64,000 nt of DNA from Larix kaempferi (Eukaryota; Streptophyta; Pinopsida; Pinales; Pinaceae), in NCBI GenBank assembly GCA_027924585.1, contig BSBM01001383.1, positions 3,248,001 through 3,312,000 of the forward strand. Direction: 5' to 3'. The position numbers were made by a program, and so were the translations under genes. Below, piece after piece: positions 33,437-43,635 of the stretch (positions are counted from its first letter, which is position 1; each line of letters begins with the position of its first letter). The notes under the pieces are model-generated. The model was given only the letters and a program-made list of their open reading frames with translations. It had not been told where the DNA came from and searched no databases.

Positions 33437-36400
33437 AATGGTTCCCTTTCCGGGACCCTAGTGTGAAAATGATAGAGGACATGCTATGGCATCCGACAAA
33501 GCCGAAGATCACGAAATGGCTCCATAAGAAGACGCGAGAATTTGATGAGGAATAAAATGGAAACCCTGGATGGTCGACGACCAAGTGGTTGTAGAAGTAC
33601 ATCTACTATGATATCCACGAAGTATTATTCTGTGAGTTCCCTATACTGCTATATGAATGGTTGGCGCAACTAACTTTTCAGAGGAATAATTTCCAAGGAG
33701 GTGAGACTAAACACTGGACCCTAGAACTGATCCAGTAGTTGAGATAGGTTGACAACAAAGCTTGAAGGGCTGTCGAGTTTTGGGTAGACAAAATTTTGGA
33801 GGGATATATTATTGAGTTTGCGGTCGACACAATTAAATCATACAGTGACGCAGAAAGGAATTTCTTCAAGGGACCCAGAGGAAGGTATCTATTGTCGCTA
33901 AACTTGTGGATCAAGATGGTCATTTGTGAAAAGGGAATATTAAAGATAGACTCCGACGAGTAAATCTCGGGTGTGCGGAGGCTGTGGGTACCGCACAGAT
34001 GTGGGTCTGATAGAATGATGCAGGGTAGATGGATATGAGCTACGATGAAATTATGAGGGAAGATGTGGAATATTGTGGTCGCCTGAGAAGTGGGGTGAGG
34101 TTCCGGACAAAGAAGAAGAGGGGGACCTAGATAGAGAGAGAGATCTACTGTGACTGAAACAGAGAACTATTAAACGGGACCACAAGGGACTAAGCGACCC
34201 TACTGTGATGAAGAGTATGACCATGATACCCCTGAACCTGAGGAAGGATAGACCCAAAGCTACAATGTACCCACAACCCCGTGCATTGCGCCAAAATTTG
34301 GAGGGAGAAACACAAGCTCTTCGCAGGGTTGTCCTACATGTCAGTGTTAACACCCAAAAAGTCCTCACTACCTCATCTACCCCATTACATGACTCATTTG
34401 TCCATTTTTCCTACCACATTTGCTTCCAGAACCCCAAAAAACCATTAAAAAGCCTCCAAAAGGCCAAAAAACCATTAAAAAGCCTCCAAAATGCCAAAAC
34501 CCCCCTTTTTTCCCCCAAAATAAGTTAAATTCCTTCAAAAATAGCAAAAACCCTCTAAAAAGGGAATAAAAAATACAAAAAAAGGAAAAAGAGGGAAAAA
34601 AGGAAGCAAAAACCCTATACAGCTGACCTAAACCATATGGTGCCCAAAACCATGGGTCAACACTCCACCATTAAAAACTTATAAATAGGTGATGGAGGCT
34701 CCCCATTTCACATCCACAATCATCCCTATCCTCACGTTGCCAAAAATTCCCTTGAAACCCTAGCTCTCCATTTGGAGCTAATTCTTGAGAACCCTTTTGG
34801 CCCCATTTCCAAAACATTTTTGGAAGAAGGAGAAGGAACAACACTGGAGCTTGGAAGCCTGAAAACCTAGCTCCCCCTTTTGAGCTAATTTCACATTTGA
34901 GTGCCCCTTTGGCCCATATCCAAAACACTTTGGAGAAGGAGAAGGAACAACACTGGAGCTTGGAAGCAGCCCTCCTGGACTACTGCAAGAGCTTCACCAA
35001 CCTCACATTGGAGGTATAATCAATACAAAAACCATTTTTAATATCTTTTATTGTCTCATGCACATGCTAGTTTAAATTTACTATTTTCATTTACTGTCTT
35101 GCTGTTATTGTTTTTATTGAACTGCTACTAAGGAGTCCCTTCTCCTTAGTAGGTGCTCATTTGCACAAGCTAGGGTGAAAACCCTAGCTACAGTCAGAAC
35201 AATAGTAAGAGTAGTGGATCTACAAACACCAGTAGAAAACCAAGGATGGCAGGCCACGATGTAAAGACGAGTCTTTTTCAGGGTAATGGGACCGAGTATC
35301 CCGAATAATATTGGTTCTTATACAAAGTGGTGTGGATAGTGAAACAAATCCAAGATGACGATATTAAGAAAGGACAATTGGCGACGACATTTAGGGGTCG
35401 TGCATTGGATTGGTATATGAAGTTTGTACAAGTACCTATAGGGAGTCCGCTGAAAACCTTGGTAGAAATAAGAGCTGGATTGATCGATGAATTTAGGAAA
35501 CCAAAATGGAAATCACAGTATATCACAGAGTCGAAGGAAATAAAGCAATTCCCTAATGAGTCGGTGTGGGAGTTTTATCAGAGGTACACAAATCGAATGG
35601 CCAAAGTAAGTTTTGGAATGAGAGACATACAACATAAATAATGGTTTATTGCAGGATTGATACCGCACATTCATATGTGGCTGATGCAACAGAAGATAGT
35701 ATCCTGGGCGGAGGCATTGGAAATTGCAATGAAGCTCGAAGTTTCACCGATTGGAGAAACAGGGATTGGCATGAGCTAGATCCAATTGCAGTTAGCGAAC
35801 TTGAAAATCCAACTACATGATATCAAGAAGGCAAAGGAAGTTTGCGAAGAGGTATGGTGCAGTCGATGCAAATATGAAGGACATCATAAATATTAGTGTC
35901 CTAAATTCCGTGAATATTTATGTGCACCAAATCCGCTCAGTCAAGGAGGAATGCCATGGTGTCGAATTTGTCAAACGAGGGGAAATAGCTTGGAAGAATG
36001 TGTGTACTTACAGAAGGTTGTGTCGAAGCCGGCTAATCTTTTTTGCAACTTCTGTCGGTCGGTTGGTCATGAGGAGAAGGATTGTAGAGCATATGATTTG
36101 CTCCAAGAAAGAACTGTAGATATTTATTTCATGAAGGGAGAAGAGCAACCTCCTATACAACCGCAACCATAGTATAATCAATCTCGACCGCAGTATAATC
36201 AACCGCATTACAATCAACCGCCGCCGCAGTATTACCAACTGCAGTATCATCCACCACAATATAATCAACAACAATACAATGAGCTGCGAGGCGGATTCAA
36301 AGGAGGATTCTGCGGGGGTCGCAGTGGAGGTTTTGGTCGCGGAGGAACCTTTGGTCAAGGTTGAGGACCGGTTATGTGCTATAATTGTGGCTAGATTGGA

Positions 36401-36560
36401 CATTATCAAAGAGATTGCCCAAATTCGACCTTGTAGTGTACCTATTGTAGCACAACAAATCACACCATCGAAGATTGTCCTCAGTTAATCGCGAAGTGGC
36501 AGACTAAGAATGCAACACAACCACAACCAAATTTGAATGTAAATCAGAACCATAATACTA
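33437..36560 (+). pseudogene. Gag of F2, interrupted by a solo LTR; five zinc knuckles
   Basis: The N-terminal domain (33440-33930) shows LYEWLAQLTFQRNNFQGGE and IIEFAVDTIKSYSDAERNFF. After the solo LTR the frame resumes with KTSLFQGNGTEYPE. The capsid domain is in the ORF 35327-35641 (KGQLATTFRGRALDWYMKFV; NESVWEFYQRYTNRM). Knuckle-like units follow: CSRCKYEGHHKY-C (with a stop), CRICQTRGNSLEEC (His lost), CNFCRSVGHEEKDC, CYNCG-IGHYQRDC (with a stop) and CTYCSTTNHTIEDC. Between the third and fourth lies a Tyr/Asn/Gln/Pro-rich repeat (36165-36280) and a Gly/Arg-rich stretch (36285-36365). Stops are scattered throughout. Confidence 0.8.
34345..35192 (+). repeat. Solo LTR of family X with perfect TSD
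   Basis: It begins TGTTAACACCCAAAAAG, ends ACCCTAGCTACA, and is flanked on both sides by GTCAG (34340-34344 and 35193-35197). It inserted into the F2 gag and was then reduced to one LTR by recombination. It matches the X LTRs at 47175-47921 and 57016-57750 in inverse orientation. Confidence 0.95.
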
Positions 36561-37540
36561 ATCCAAGTGTGCAGAAGATCTAAGCTGAGATAAAAAGTCG
36601 ACCAGTAAATCTTACAGTGGTAACCAGAGGAGGAGCTGCGATAGGAGAAGCTAGGCCACTAGCTAGTGTTCGACCTACGACTTGGAAGCAGGTACGATTT
36701 CACGTCGAAGCAGAAAAAAAGTCTTTCTGGAGGCATGACATGCACTTATCAAGAACAATGGGAAGTCGCCACATATAGGCTAGAAAGAACCTGTCTATGA
36801 GATGTCGCCGATTTTTGATACGACAAATTTTCAGAGGTCACCAAGGAAGGTCAATACTCTAAGGAGTTTTCTAGAAAGTTTCTTGACACTGGCAAAGGAT
36901 TAAGATGCGTTGGTAGAGATAACTAGCCTCTTGTATTGACAGGAGGAAGGGCGACAAGATCAGATAGTAAACGGGTTGCACATGAAGAAGACGGGAAGAG
37001 AAATGAGGATGAATGCCCAGATTGGTGCATACAATGTAGATTCCATCATTTTGGATCTAGGATCGAACGTAAAAAATCATGACTAAGAAAACGTGGGAAA
37101 TGATAGGGAAGCCGCAGTTGGTATGGTCCCTTGTGCAGCTTCGATTGGAAAATCAAAGAAAAGTTACACCAATCGGTCGATTGCCTCATCTACCTGTTGA
37201 AGTAGAAGGACTGAATACTTATGTAGATTTTGATGTCATAGAGATAGTCGACAACACAAGACCATATCCTGTGCTGTTGGGAATAGACTGGGCAATGGAG
37301 AATCATGTTGTCATCAATTTTAAGAAAAGGACGATGTATTTTGAAAACCATGACATGAGGGTCATCGCCCCGCTCGATCCACTGGAAGGGAAAATATATG
37401 TCGAACCAATGAGATATGAGTTTACAGAAGGATGGGACAACATCTTCAATGTTTCAGAAGATTACATCAATCCCACCGACGATGGGGAATTTGGGTGGAG
37501 AAGTATTAGTTCGACGTCGTCAGACTCCGACAAGGTGCTA
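36561..37540 (+). pseudogene. Protease region of F2
   Basis: After a degraded linker (LTVVTRGGAAIGEARPL near 36610-36665) the active-site loop reads IILDLGSNV near 37042-37070, followed by a one-base frameshift in an A run. The ORF from 37079 holds MTKKTWEMIGKPQLVWS, VQLRLENQRKVTPIGRL, YPVLLGIDWAMENHVVINFK and NHDMRVIAPLDP. This is a Ty3-type aspartic protease in the DLGS form seen in all F elements. Confidence 0.75.
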
Positions 37541-38325
37541 GAAAAATGGCATAATCGATTACATGAGGTGTCATTCAAAAAGTGTGCACAAATTAGTCAG
37601 TCGTTGACATGGGTAGCGACGCGGGTATGTGATCTGTCGACATATGAAGGGTTACCTAATCTATCTATCTTCATCATTGAGTTTGAAGACAAGGTATCAG
37701 AACCACAGCGACTGCTGGTGCTAGAAGAAGCATTGAAGGCTAATCCAACAAGGTGGTGGGATGCGCACAAGTCATCGATAACGAGCTAGAAACTATGTTG
37801 ACAATTGATGGAAGTCAGATTTGGGGAGAATGAATGTTACTACGGGAAGAAATATAATGGAAGGGGTGATCCAAGGGATCATCTGGGAGAGTGTCAAAGA
37901 GCATGGGGAATGAGACCGAAATAGGAATGGGTTCATGCGTTCATCCATACGCTATATGAAGTACCGCAAATATGGTACATCACAACAGAACTGCAATGAG
38001 GAACAACTACGTGGGAAGAACTGACCACTTGTTTTAGTAAGACGTTCAACTTTGCTGATGAGAATCCTTTCATCCATAGTGCACTGCAGGAGATCCGTGA
38101 AAAGGTACTCTAGACAGTTCTGACAAAAAGACCAATGGGACTACATTGGACTGCGACACCAAAAATGATGATGGAATGTTATAATCTGTCGGGAGGGCCT
38201 GATGACGAGGAAGATCCTAGAGCCATCTATGTCCCGGAGTCAGAAGGAAGCCGCGACATCAGAGCACCAGAGATGCCATTTGACAAATTCCAACAACCGC
38301 TGAAAATTAAGAAGGTTAATATTGG
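37541..38325 (+). pseudogene. Second gag-like domain of F2
   Basis: The frame from the protease ORF continues with EKWHNRLHEVSFKKCAQISQ and YEGLPNLSIFIIEFEDKVSE, then PTRWWDAHKSSITS to a stop at 37787-37789. Beyond it the blocks YNGRGDPRDHLGECQRAWG, EWVHAFIHTLYEVPQIWYI, TTTWEELTTCFSKTFNFADE and MMECYNLSGGPDDEEDPRA match F1 in order. It is the same capsid-like domain located after protease. Confidence 0.7.
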
Positions 38326-38714
38326 GTGTTGGTGTCCATTTTGTCACCATTTATTATTATTAAATCTTGTATGAATGGCGCCATTATCACTATTTTTGAT
38401 ATAATAAGTTATTCTTTCAGCCATTCATACCATCAAACAGACCAGGTATGCATGTATTCATTTATCATATGAATTTTGGTCAAATCTCGCTATATTATGA
38501 TTTATTAATGATTAAAGTGACATTTCCATACATGTAAGGCATTTAGTTTTGATTTAGAGGCTGCGGTTTTTCAAACGATCTTCCATTTAGACTGCATGTT
38601 TATTTTGCTAATGTTCAGCCGCGTCTAGCCCGTCATTCAGCCTTGCGTTTAGCTCGCGGAATCAACAGTTGGCATATTTCTGGCCATTAAAGACAAAAAC
38701 AGACAGGTGGGTTC
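38326..38714. other. F2 tail before element A, no gene
   Basis: AT-rich sequence without recognised coding. It may be F2 3' untranslated region or part of element A if the A LTR starts earlier than assumed. Confidence 0.3.
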
Positions 38715-38963
38715 TGTTAGCCACGTAGTGGATATGGTTGGTGAGCTCTTGTTCTGGAAGATTCGCCTTCCTTCCTGCCGAGCTCGACAACACAGTCTTC
38801 GCCCAAGTTAACACTCCAGCATTCCAATTCTCACGTACGCCTGCTCACGCCGATGTTCTAGAGGATCCTCGTCCGCCCACTCTCAGTCCACCAACCCACA
38901 ATTTTTCCATGTCGACGCTCCAACAACCCTCTCCTCCGTCCATCCAGCTCTCCAACACGTGAT
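38715..38963 (+). repeat. 5' LTR of A, first part
   Basis: It starts TGTTAGCCACGTAG, the best TG start available, and ends in GTGAT (38959-38963), one copy of the X target-site duplication. The left boundary is not confirmed by a second LTR copy. Confidence 0.5.
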
Positions 38964-40069
38964 TGTAGCTAGGGTTTTCACCCTAGCTTGTGCAAATGAG
39001 CACCTACTAAGGAGAATGGACTCCTTAGTAGCAGTTCAAGAAACAGTAAATTAAAGTAACAAGACAATACGAATTCTAAACTAACATGAGCATTAATAAA
39101 CATAACAAAACATGGAAATATGGTGAAGATCTTTCTTTTTTGTATTAAAATTTTACCTCAAGTGTAGAGGTTGGTGAAGTTCTTGCAATGGTCCAAGAGG
39201 GTTGCTCCAAACTCTAGCTTTTCTCCTTCTCTTTCTCCAAAGGGTTGGAAATGGGCCAAAAGGGGCACTCAAGGATGAAAGTAGCTCAAGGGTGAGCTAG
39301 GGTTTCGAGAGTGATTTTGGCAGAGTAAGGGTGTATTTGACTGTGGATATGAAATGAGGGGTCTCCATCACCTATTTATAGGTTTTTGGTGGTGGAGTGC
39401 TGGCCCATGGTTTTGGGAACCATATGGTTTAGGTCAGCTGTATAGGGTTTTTTCCTTCTTTTCCCTCTTTTTCCTCATTTTTCCTCATTTTTTTATATTT
39501 TTTATTCCATTTTTAGAGGGTTTTTGCTATTTTGAAGGAATTTTGGATAATTTTGGGGGAAAAAGGGGGAAAAAGGAGGAAAAAACCCTATCCAGCTGAC
39601 CTAAACCATATGGTTCCCAAAACCATGGGCCAGCACTCCACCACCAAAAACCTATAAATAGGTGATGGAGACCCCTCATTTCATATCCACAGTCAAATAC
39701 ACCCTTACTCTACCAAAATCACTCTCGAAACCCTAGCTCACCCTTGAGCTACTTTCATCCTTGAGTGCCCATTTTGGCCCATTTCCAACCCTTTGGAGAA
39801 AGAGAAGGAGCAAAGCTAGAGTTTGGAGCAACCCTCTTGGACCATTGCAAGAACTTCACCAACCTCTACACTTGAGGTAAAATTTTAATACAAAAAAGAA
39901 AGATCTTCACCATATTTCCATGTTTTGTTATGTTTATTAATGCTCATGTTAGTTTAGAATTCGTATTGTCTTGTTACTTTAATTTACTGTTTATTGAACT
40001 GCTACTAAGGAGTCCATTCTCCTTAGTAGGTGCTCATTTGCACAAGCTAGGGTGAAAACCCTAGCTACA
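38964..40069. repeat. Near-perfect LTR palindrome of family X
   Basis: The left arm 38964-39458 is X LTR on the minus strand and the right arm 39572-40069 is the same LTR part on the plus strand. They are separated by about 113 bp of unpaired LTR sequence. I count about five differences over roughly 490 bp. The arms are more like each other than like the neighbouring full LTR at 47175-47921, from which they differ at some fifteen positions. Confidence 0.9.
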
Positions 40070-40096
40070 GTTTTTGGCGACTCCACTGGTGAAAAC
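40070..40096 (+). promoter_or_regulatory. X-type primer-binding site, plus orientation
   Basis: GTTTTTGGCGACTCCACTGG directly follows the LTR end at 40069, as a PBS should. It is in the opposite orientation to the main X element. AAAAC at 40092-40096 is the left copy of the Y target-site duplication. Confidence 0.75.
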
Positions 40097-40746
40097 TGTT
40101 AAGTTTTCAGAATTTACTTCAATCTGATCTAGGATATTAACTGAAAGAACAACATGTACAGCATATCTACAGCATATCAATCATGGAGACAATAATGCAA
40201 GCACACAAGAGACACAAAGATTTACTTGGGGAAAACCATAAAGGTGAAAAACCCCAATAACTTCCTCAGAGATAGATAGAGCAATGATACAACCAACCAA
40301 GAGAGATAGCCATAACCTAGCAGCAGATCCTCCTCCTCCATAAGTGCGCCACTCCTCCTTGAGTGCATGTGTGAGAAGTGAGTGTGTAAATAGAGTGCCT
40401 TCCGCACTCTATTTATACTTGACTTGACTTGCCTTTTTACCTAACTCATGTAGGCTTTAACTTTACCACATAACATAATCCTGAGTGGGCCGACCCTCAA
40501 TAGGGTGGTCTAATAACCCTTTGACCCACATGGCCGACCCCCAATAGGGTGGTCTAATAACCCTTTGACCCACATGACTTATACAGGGCCGACCCCAAAT
40601 AAGGTGGTCTAATAACCCATCAAGTATAAGTTACGATACTTACAATATAAATGACGACACTTCCTTATAGAGGAATAATACCATCTCTATAGGAATACAA
40701 TATACATATATGTGAAATACATTCCGAAGTTACATATACATCAACA
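40097..40746 (-). repeat. 3' LTR of Y
   Basis: 650 bp, reading TGTTGATGTATATG to ACTTAACA on the minus strand. The section 40485-40620 holds three loose tandem copies of a 45-bp unit with ATAGGGTGGTCTAATAACCC, lying in U3 on the minus strand. Confidence 0.94.
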
Positions 40747-41007
40747 CTCCCTCTTAACTAGGAAGGTATTTCTCAGCACAGTTCTTCTAGCACAAGTCAT
40801 CTTCTCTGGATCATCGTCACTAGATAATCGTCATCGAGTCATCATCATCGTCACTGCTACTGCTATCTCAATCAATCTCTGAATCTACTCGTCATAGGAA
40901 GTTCTACAGAGCCAGTCCTTTTTCATACTGGATGTAGGCCCACCACCTGCAGGTCTTCGTCATCACTGGCCATACTGTGGAATCCTCAGGACTTATTACG
41001 TGCGTCA

Positions 41008-41600
41008 CAAAACCTCGAAAGAGCATCCCAGGATGTTATGGGTACACAACTCCGACCTGTAGGATCTCCCAGGGCGCTATTACATGTGACCCCACCACAA
41101 AACCTCGAAAGATCATCTCAGGATGTTACGGGTACACAACTCCGACTTGGAATCTCCCAGGGCACAAATTACATGTGGTCCACCACAAAACCTAGCAAGA
41201 GCATCTCAGGATGTTACGGGTACACAACTCCGACATGAAATCTCCCAGGGCACAAATTACATGTGGTCCACCACAAAACCTAGCAAGAGCATCTCAGGAT
41301 GTTACGGGTACACAAATCCGACCTGAAATCTCCCAGGGCACAAATTACATGTGGTCATGGCAAAACCTCGCAAGAGCATCTCAGGATGTTACGGGTACAC
41401 AACTCCGACCTGAAATCTCCCAGGGCCCAAATTACATGCCATAGGACAAAACCTCGCAAGAGCATCTCAGGATGTTACGGGTACACAACTCCGACCTGAA
41501 ATCTCCCAGGGCACAAATTACATGTCCTCCCAGAGCAATGTCTCAAAAGAGCATCCCAGGCTATTACGGGTACACAACTCCGACCTATAGGATCTCCCAG
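41008..41600. repeat. 88-bp tandem repeat in the Y 3' region
   Basis: About seven units of 86-90 bp share CAAAACCTCG, CAGGATGTTACGGGTACAC and ATCTCCCAGGGC. The same array, with some changes, occurs in the second Y element at about 63340-63890. It is a family feature located between the RNase H stop and the purine tract. Confidence 0.9.
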
Positions 41601-41649
41601 ACATGCTCATCTACACAACCTGATCCACGACCACAGAGTATCAACCTGA

Positions 41650-42230
41650 TACTCACCATACATCATCCTGATGTACTCATGATCGTCCTGATCATGATCA
41701 CTGCAACGTCCTGCTGCATGTCATCTGGAGCAACATCCTGAAGCTCATCATCCATGATCATCCTGATCATCATCTGTGCAACGTCCTGCTGCATGTCATC
41801 TGGAGCAACATCCTGAAGCTCATCATCCATGATCATCCTGATCATCACTGCAACATCCTGCTGCATGATCCACTTGATCATCAATGCATCCACCTGATGC
41901 ATACCAAGTATCTACCTGATACATATCATCATACATGATCCTCCTGATCATACAATGTATCCACCTGATACATGATACATATCACCATACATGATCCACC
42001 TGATCATACAATGTATCCACCTGATACATATACAGATACATGGTCCAAGCATCCAACATGATGCATATACAAAATACATACACATGATCCAACTGATCAT
42101 ATCCAGCATCCAACATGATGCATACATACATAAATGATCCAACTGATCATATCCAGCATCCAACATGATGCATACATACATAAATGATCCAACTGATCAT
42201 ATCCAAGCAGAAACCAGAACATCATCCTGA
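41650..42230. repeat. Further short tandem repeats (about 78 bp and 51 bp) in Y
   Basis: A unit of roughly 78 bp containing CAACGTCCTGCTGCATGTC recurs at 41700-41860. A unit of about 51 bp containing ATGATCCAACTGATCATATC recurs between 42080 and 42200. Both are rich in GATCAT and ATGATG, with many short palindromes. Confidence 0.8.
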
Positions 42231-42315
42231 TGCCCATTATCCAGCGCTTACATCCACAGCCATGTGAAGGATCCTCCTTCCAACATGCTTGGAATGGCTT
42301 CAGCAAATGTGTCCA

Positions 42316-43188
42316 TCACTTCTTCCTCGAAGTGTCCTCGATCTGAAGAACGCCAAGCCTCTCTCTGAAGTACTCGAACTTCACTTTAGCTAGTGGCTTC
42401 GTTAGCATATCTGCAATCTGCTCGTTCGTCGCAACATACAGAAGCTTCACAGCTCCTCTCTGCACCATATCCCTGATATAGTGATATTTGATCTCTATGT
42501 GTTTCGACCTGTCATGAAACACTGGGTTCTCGGACAGCTTCACACAACTCTGGTTATCATAGAAGATACCAGTAGCCTCCAATGGGAGATCAAATAACTC
42601 AGACAATAGCTTCCGTAGCCATACTGCCTCACAACTAGCTGAACAGGCTGCAACATATTTAGCCTCAGCTATACTCAGTGCTACGTAGGACTGCTTCCTG
42701 CTAAACCAAGAGATCACACCTGATCCCATACTGAAGCAGCACCCAAATGTGCTCTTCCTATCTGCAGCACTGCCAGCCCAATCTGAATCAACATAACCCT
42801 GACGGTTAAACTTTTGATTCGCATCATACTTGAGCCCATAATCCACTGTACCCTTCAGGTACCTCGGAACATGCTCTACAGCAACCAGGTGAACACTCCT
42901 CGGATCCGTCAGGAACTTGCTCAATGTGTTCGCTGCAAGGCAAATATCTGGTCTCATGTTTGTCAGGTACATCAAGGACCCAATCATCTGACAATACATA
43001 GAGACATCAATCGGCTCAGATGAAGCATCACATAGAAGCTTCAGATTCGATGCCATAGGTGTGGCCATGGCCTTGCAATCCATCATCCCGAACCTCTTCA
43101 GGATCTCTACTGCATACTTCCCTTGTCCAAGGAAGATTCCATCTGCACTCTGCCACACCTCCATGCCAAAAAACAAATAGTGCATCAT
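42316..43188 (-). CDS. RNase H and C-terminal RT region of Y (open 290 codons)
   Basis: The open frame starts MMHYLFFGMEVWQSADGIF and continues with GKYAVEILKRFGMMDCKAM, the connection region after copia RT. RNase H residues are visible: Asp in GYVDSDWAG, Glu in SIAEAKYVA, Asp in FYDNQSC and Asp in NEQIADMLTKPLA. The end EYFRERLGVLQI is normal for copia pol. Intactness agrees with the young age of Y. The domain cannot start translation by itself in a normal element: it is the tail of a polyprotein whose front is deleted. Confidence 0.9.
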   Translation of the reverse strand: MMHYLFFGMEVWQSADGIFLGQGKYAVEILKRFGMMDCKAMATPMASNLKLLCDASSEPIDVSMYCQMIGSLMYLTNMRPDICLAANTLSKFLTDPRSVHLVAVEHVPRYLKGTVDYGLKYDANQKFNRQGYVDSDWAGSAADRKSTFGCCFSMGSGVISWFSRKQSYVALSIAEAKYVAACSASCEAVWLRKLLSELFDLPLEATGIFYDNQSCVKLSENPVFHDRSKHIEIKYHYIRDMVQRGAVKLLYVATNEQIADMLTKPLAKVKFEYFRERLGVLQIEDTSRKK

Positions 43189-43635
43189 CCCAAGTTCTTC
43201 ATCTCGAACTCGGTAGTAAGCTTCCGCTGCGTGTCGGCAATCAATCTATCTTCACCATACCAAGTTCTGCACATATATGATTTCCTATCATGTGTCTCAG
43301 AACCAAGTAGCTGCTCTACATACACTTCTTCTTCAACTACACCATTCAAGGAAGCTGTCTGGTGTATCTTCTATTTCATCACTTTTATATTTCTCAATGC
43401 TGCCATCTGCAACATGCTTTATCTGATAGTTCCATTTGGAAGTCATAGCAAACTTCCCTTCATGTCGTGGGATTACATCCCAAACATCATTCTTCATGAT
43501 CGACGGATCATGGCATTTCATTTTTTCATCCCAGATCCTGGGAACTTCAATATCTTCAATATCTTCAATAGATATCTTTGTTGCTGGAACAAATGTTGTA
43601 GTTCTTCTTTTGTAGGGGATGGCATACGATCTTTC
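43189..43635 (-). pseudogene. Deleted copia RT fused to an exon-like block
   Basis: From an acceptor-like TTGTTGTGTAG|GAAAG (exon edge 43635) a frame reads YAIPYKRRTTTFVPATK and VPRIWDEKM. It then passes directly into RT sequence: KNDVWDVIPRHEGKFAMTSK and IKHVADGSIEKYK. The rest is in another frame (FLNGVVEEEVYVEQ, DRLIADTQRKLTTEF) with gaps where RT blocks are missing. The YVDD catalytic block is not found. At least three internal deletions are implied. What the first block derives from I do not know. Confidence 0.65.

Larger units (their letters stand above)
32564..38714 (+). mobile_element. F2: gag-protease-gag LTR element, plus strand, with a solo LTR inside
   Basis: A 5' LTR (32564-33436) is followed by the F-type PBS, N-terminal gag, a solo X LTR (34345-35192), capsid gag, zinc knuckles, protease and the second gag-like domain. 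Recognisable coding ends near 38325 with KPLKIKKVNIG-like sequence, a point after which autonomous relatives would continue to RT. No RT follows before element A begins near 38715. The 3' LTR is not in the window, so loss of RT is less certain than in F1. Confidence 0.8.

Noticed and set aside
41008-41600. CRISPR-like array
   Set aside because: Units are 86-90 bp tandem copies without distinct spacers, in a plant copia 3' region.
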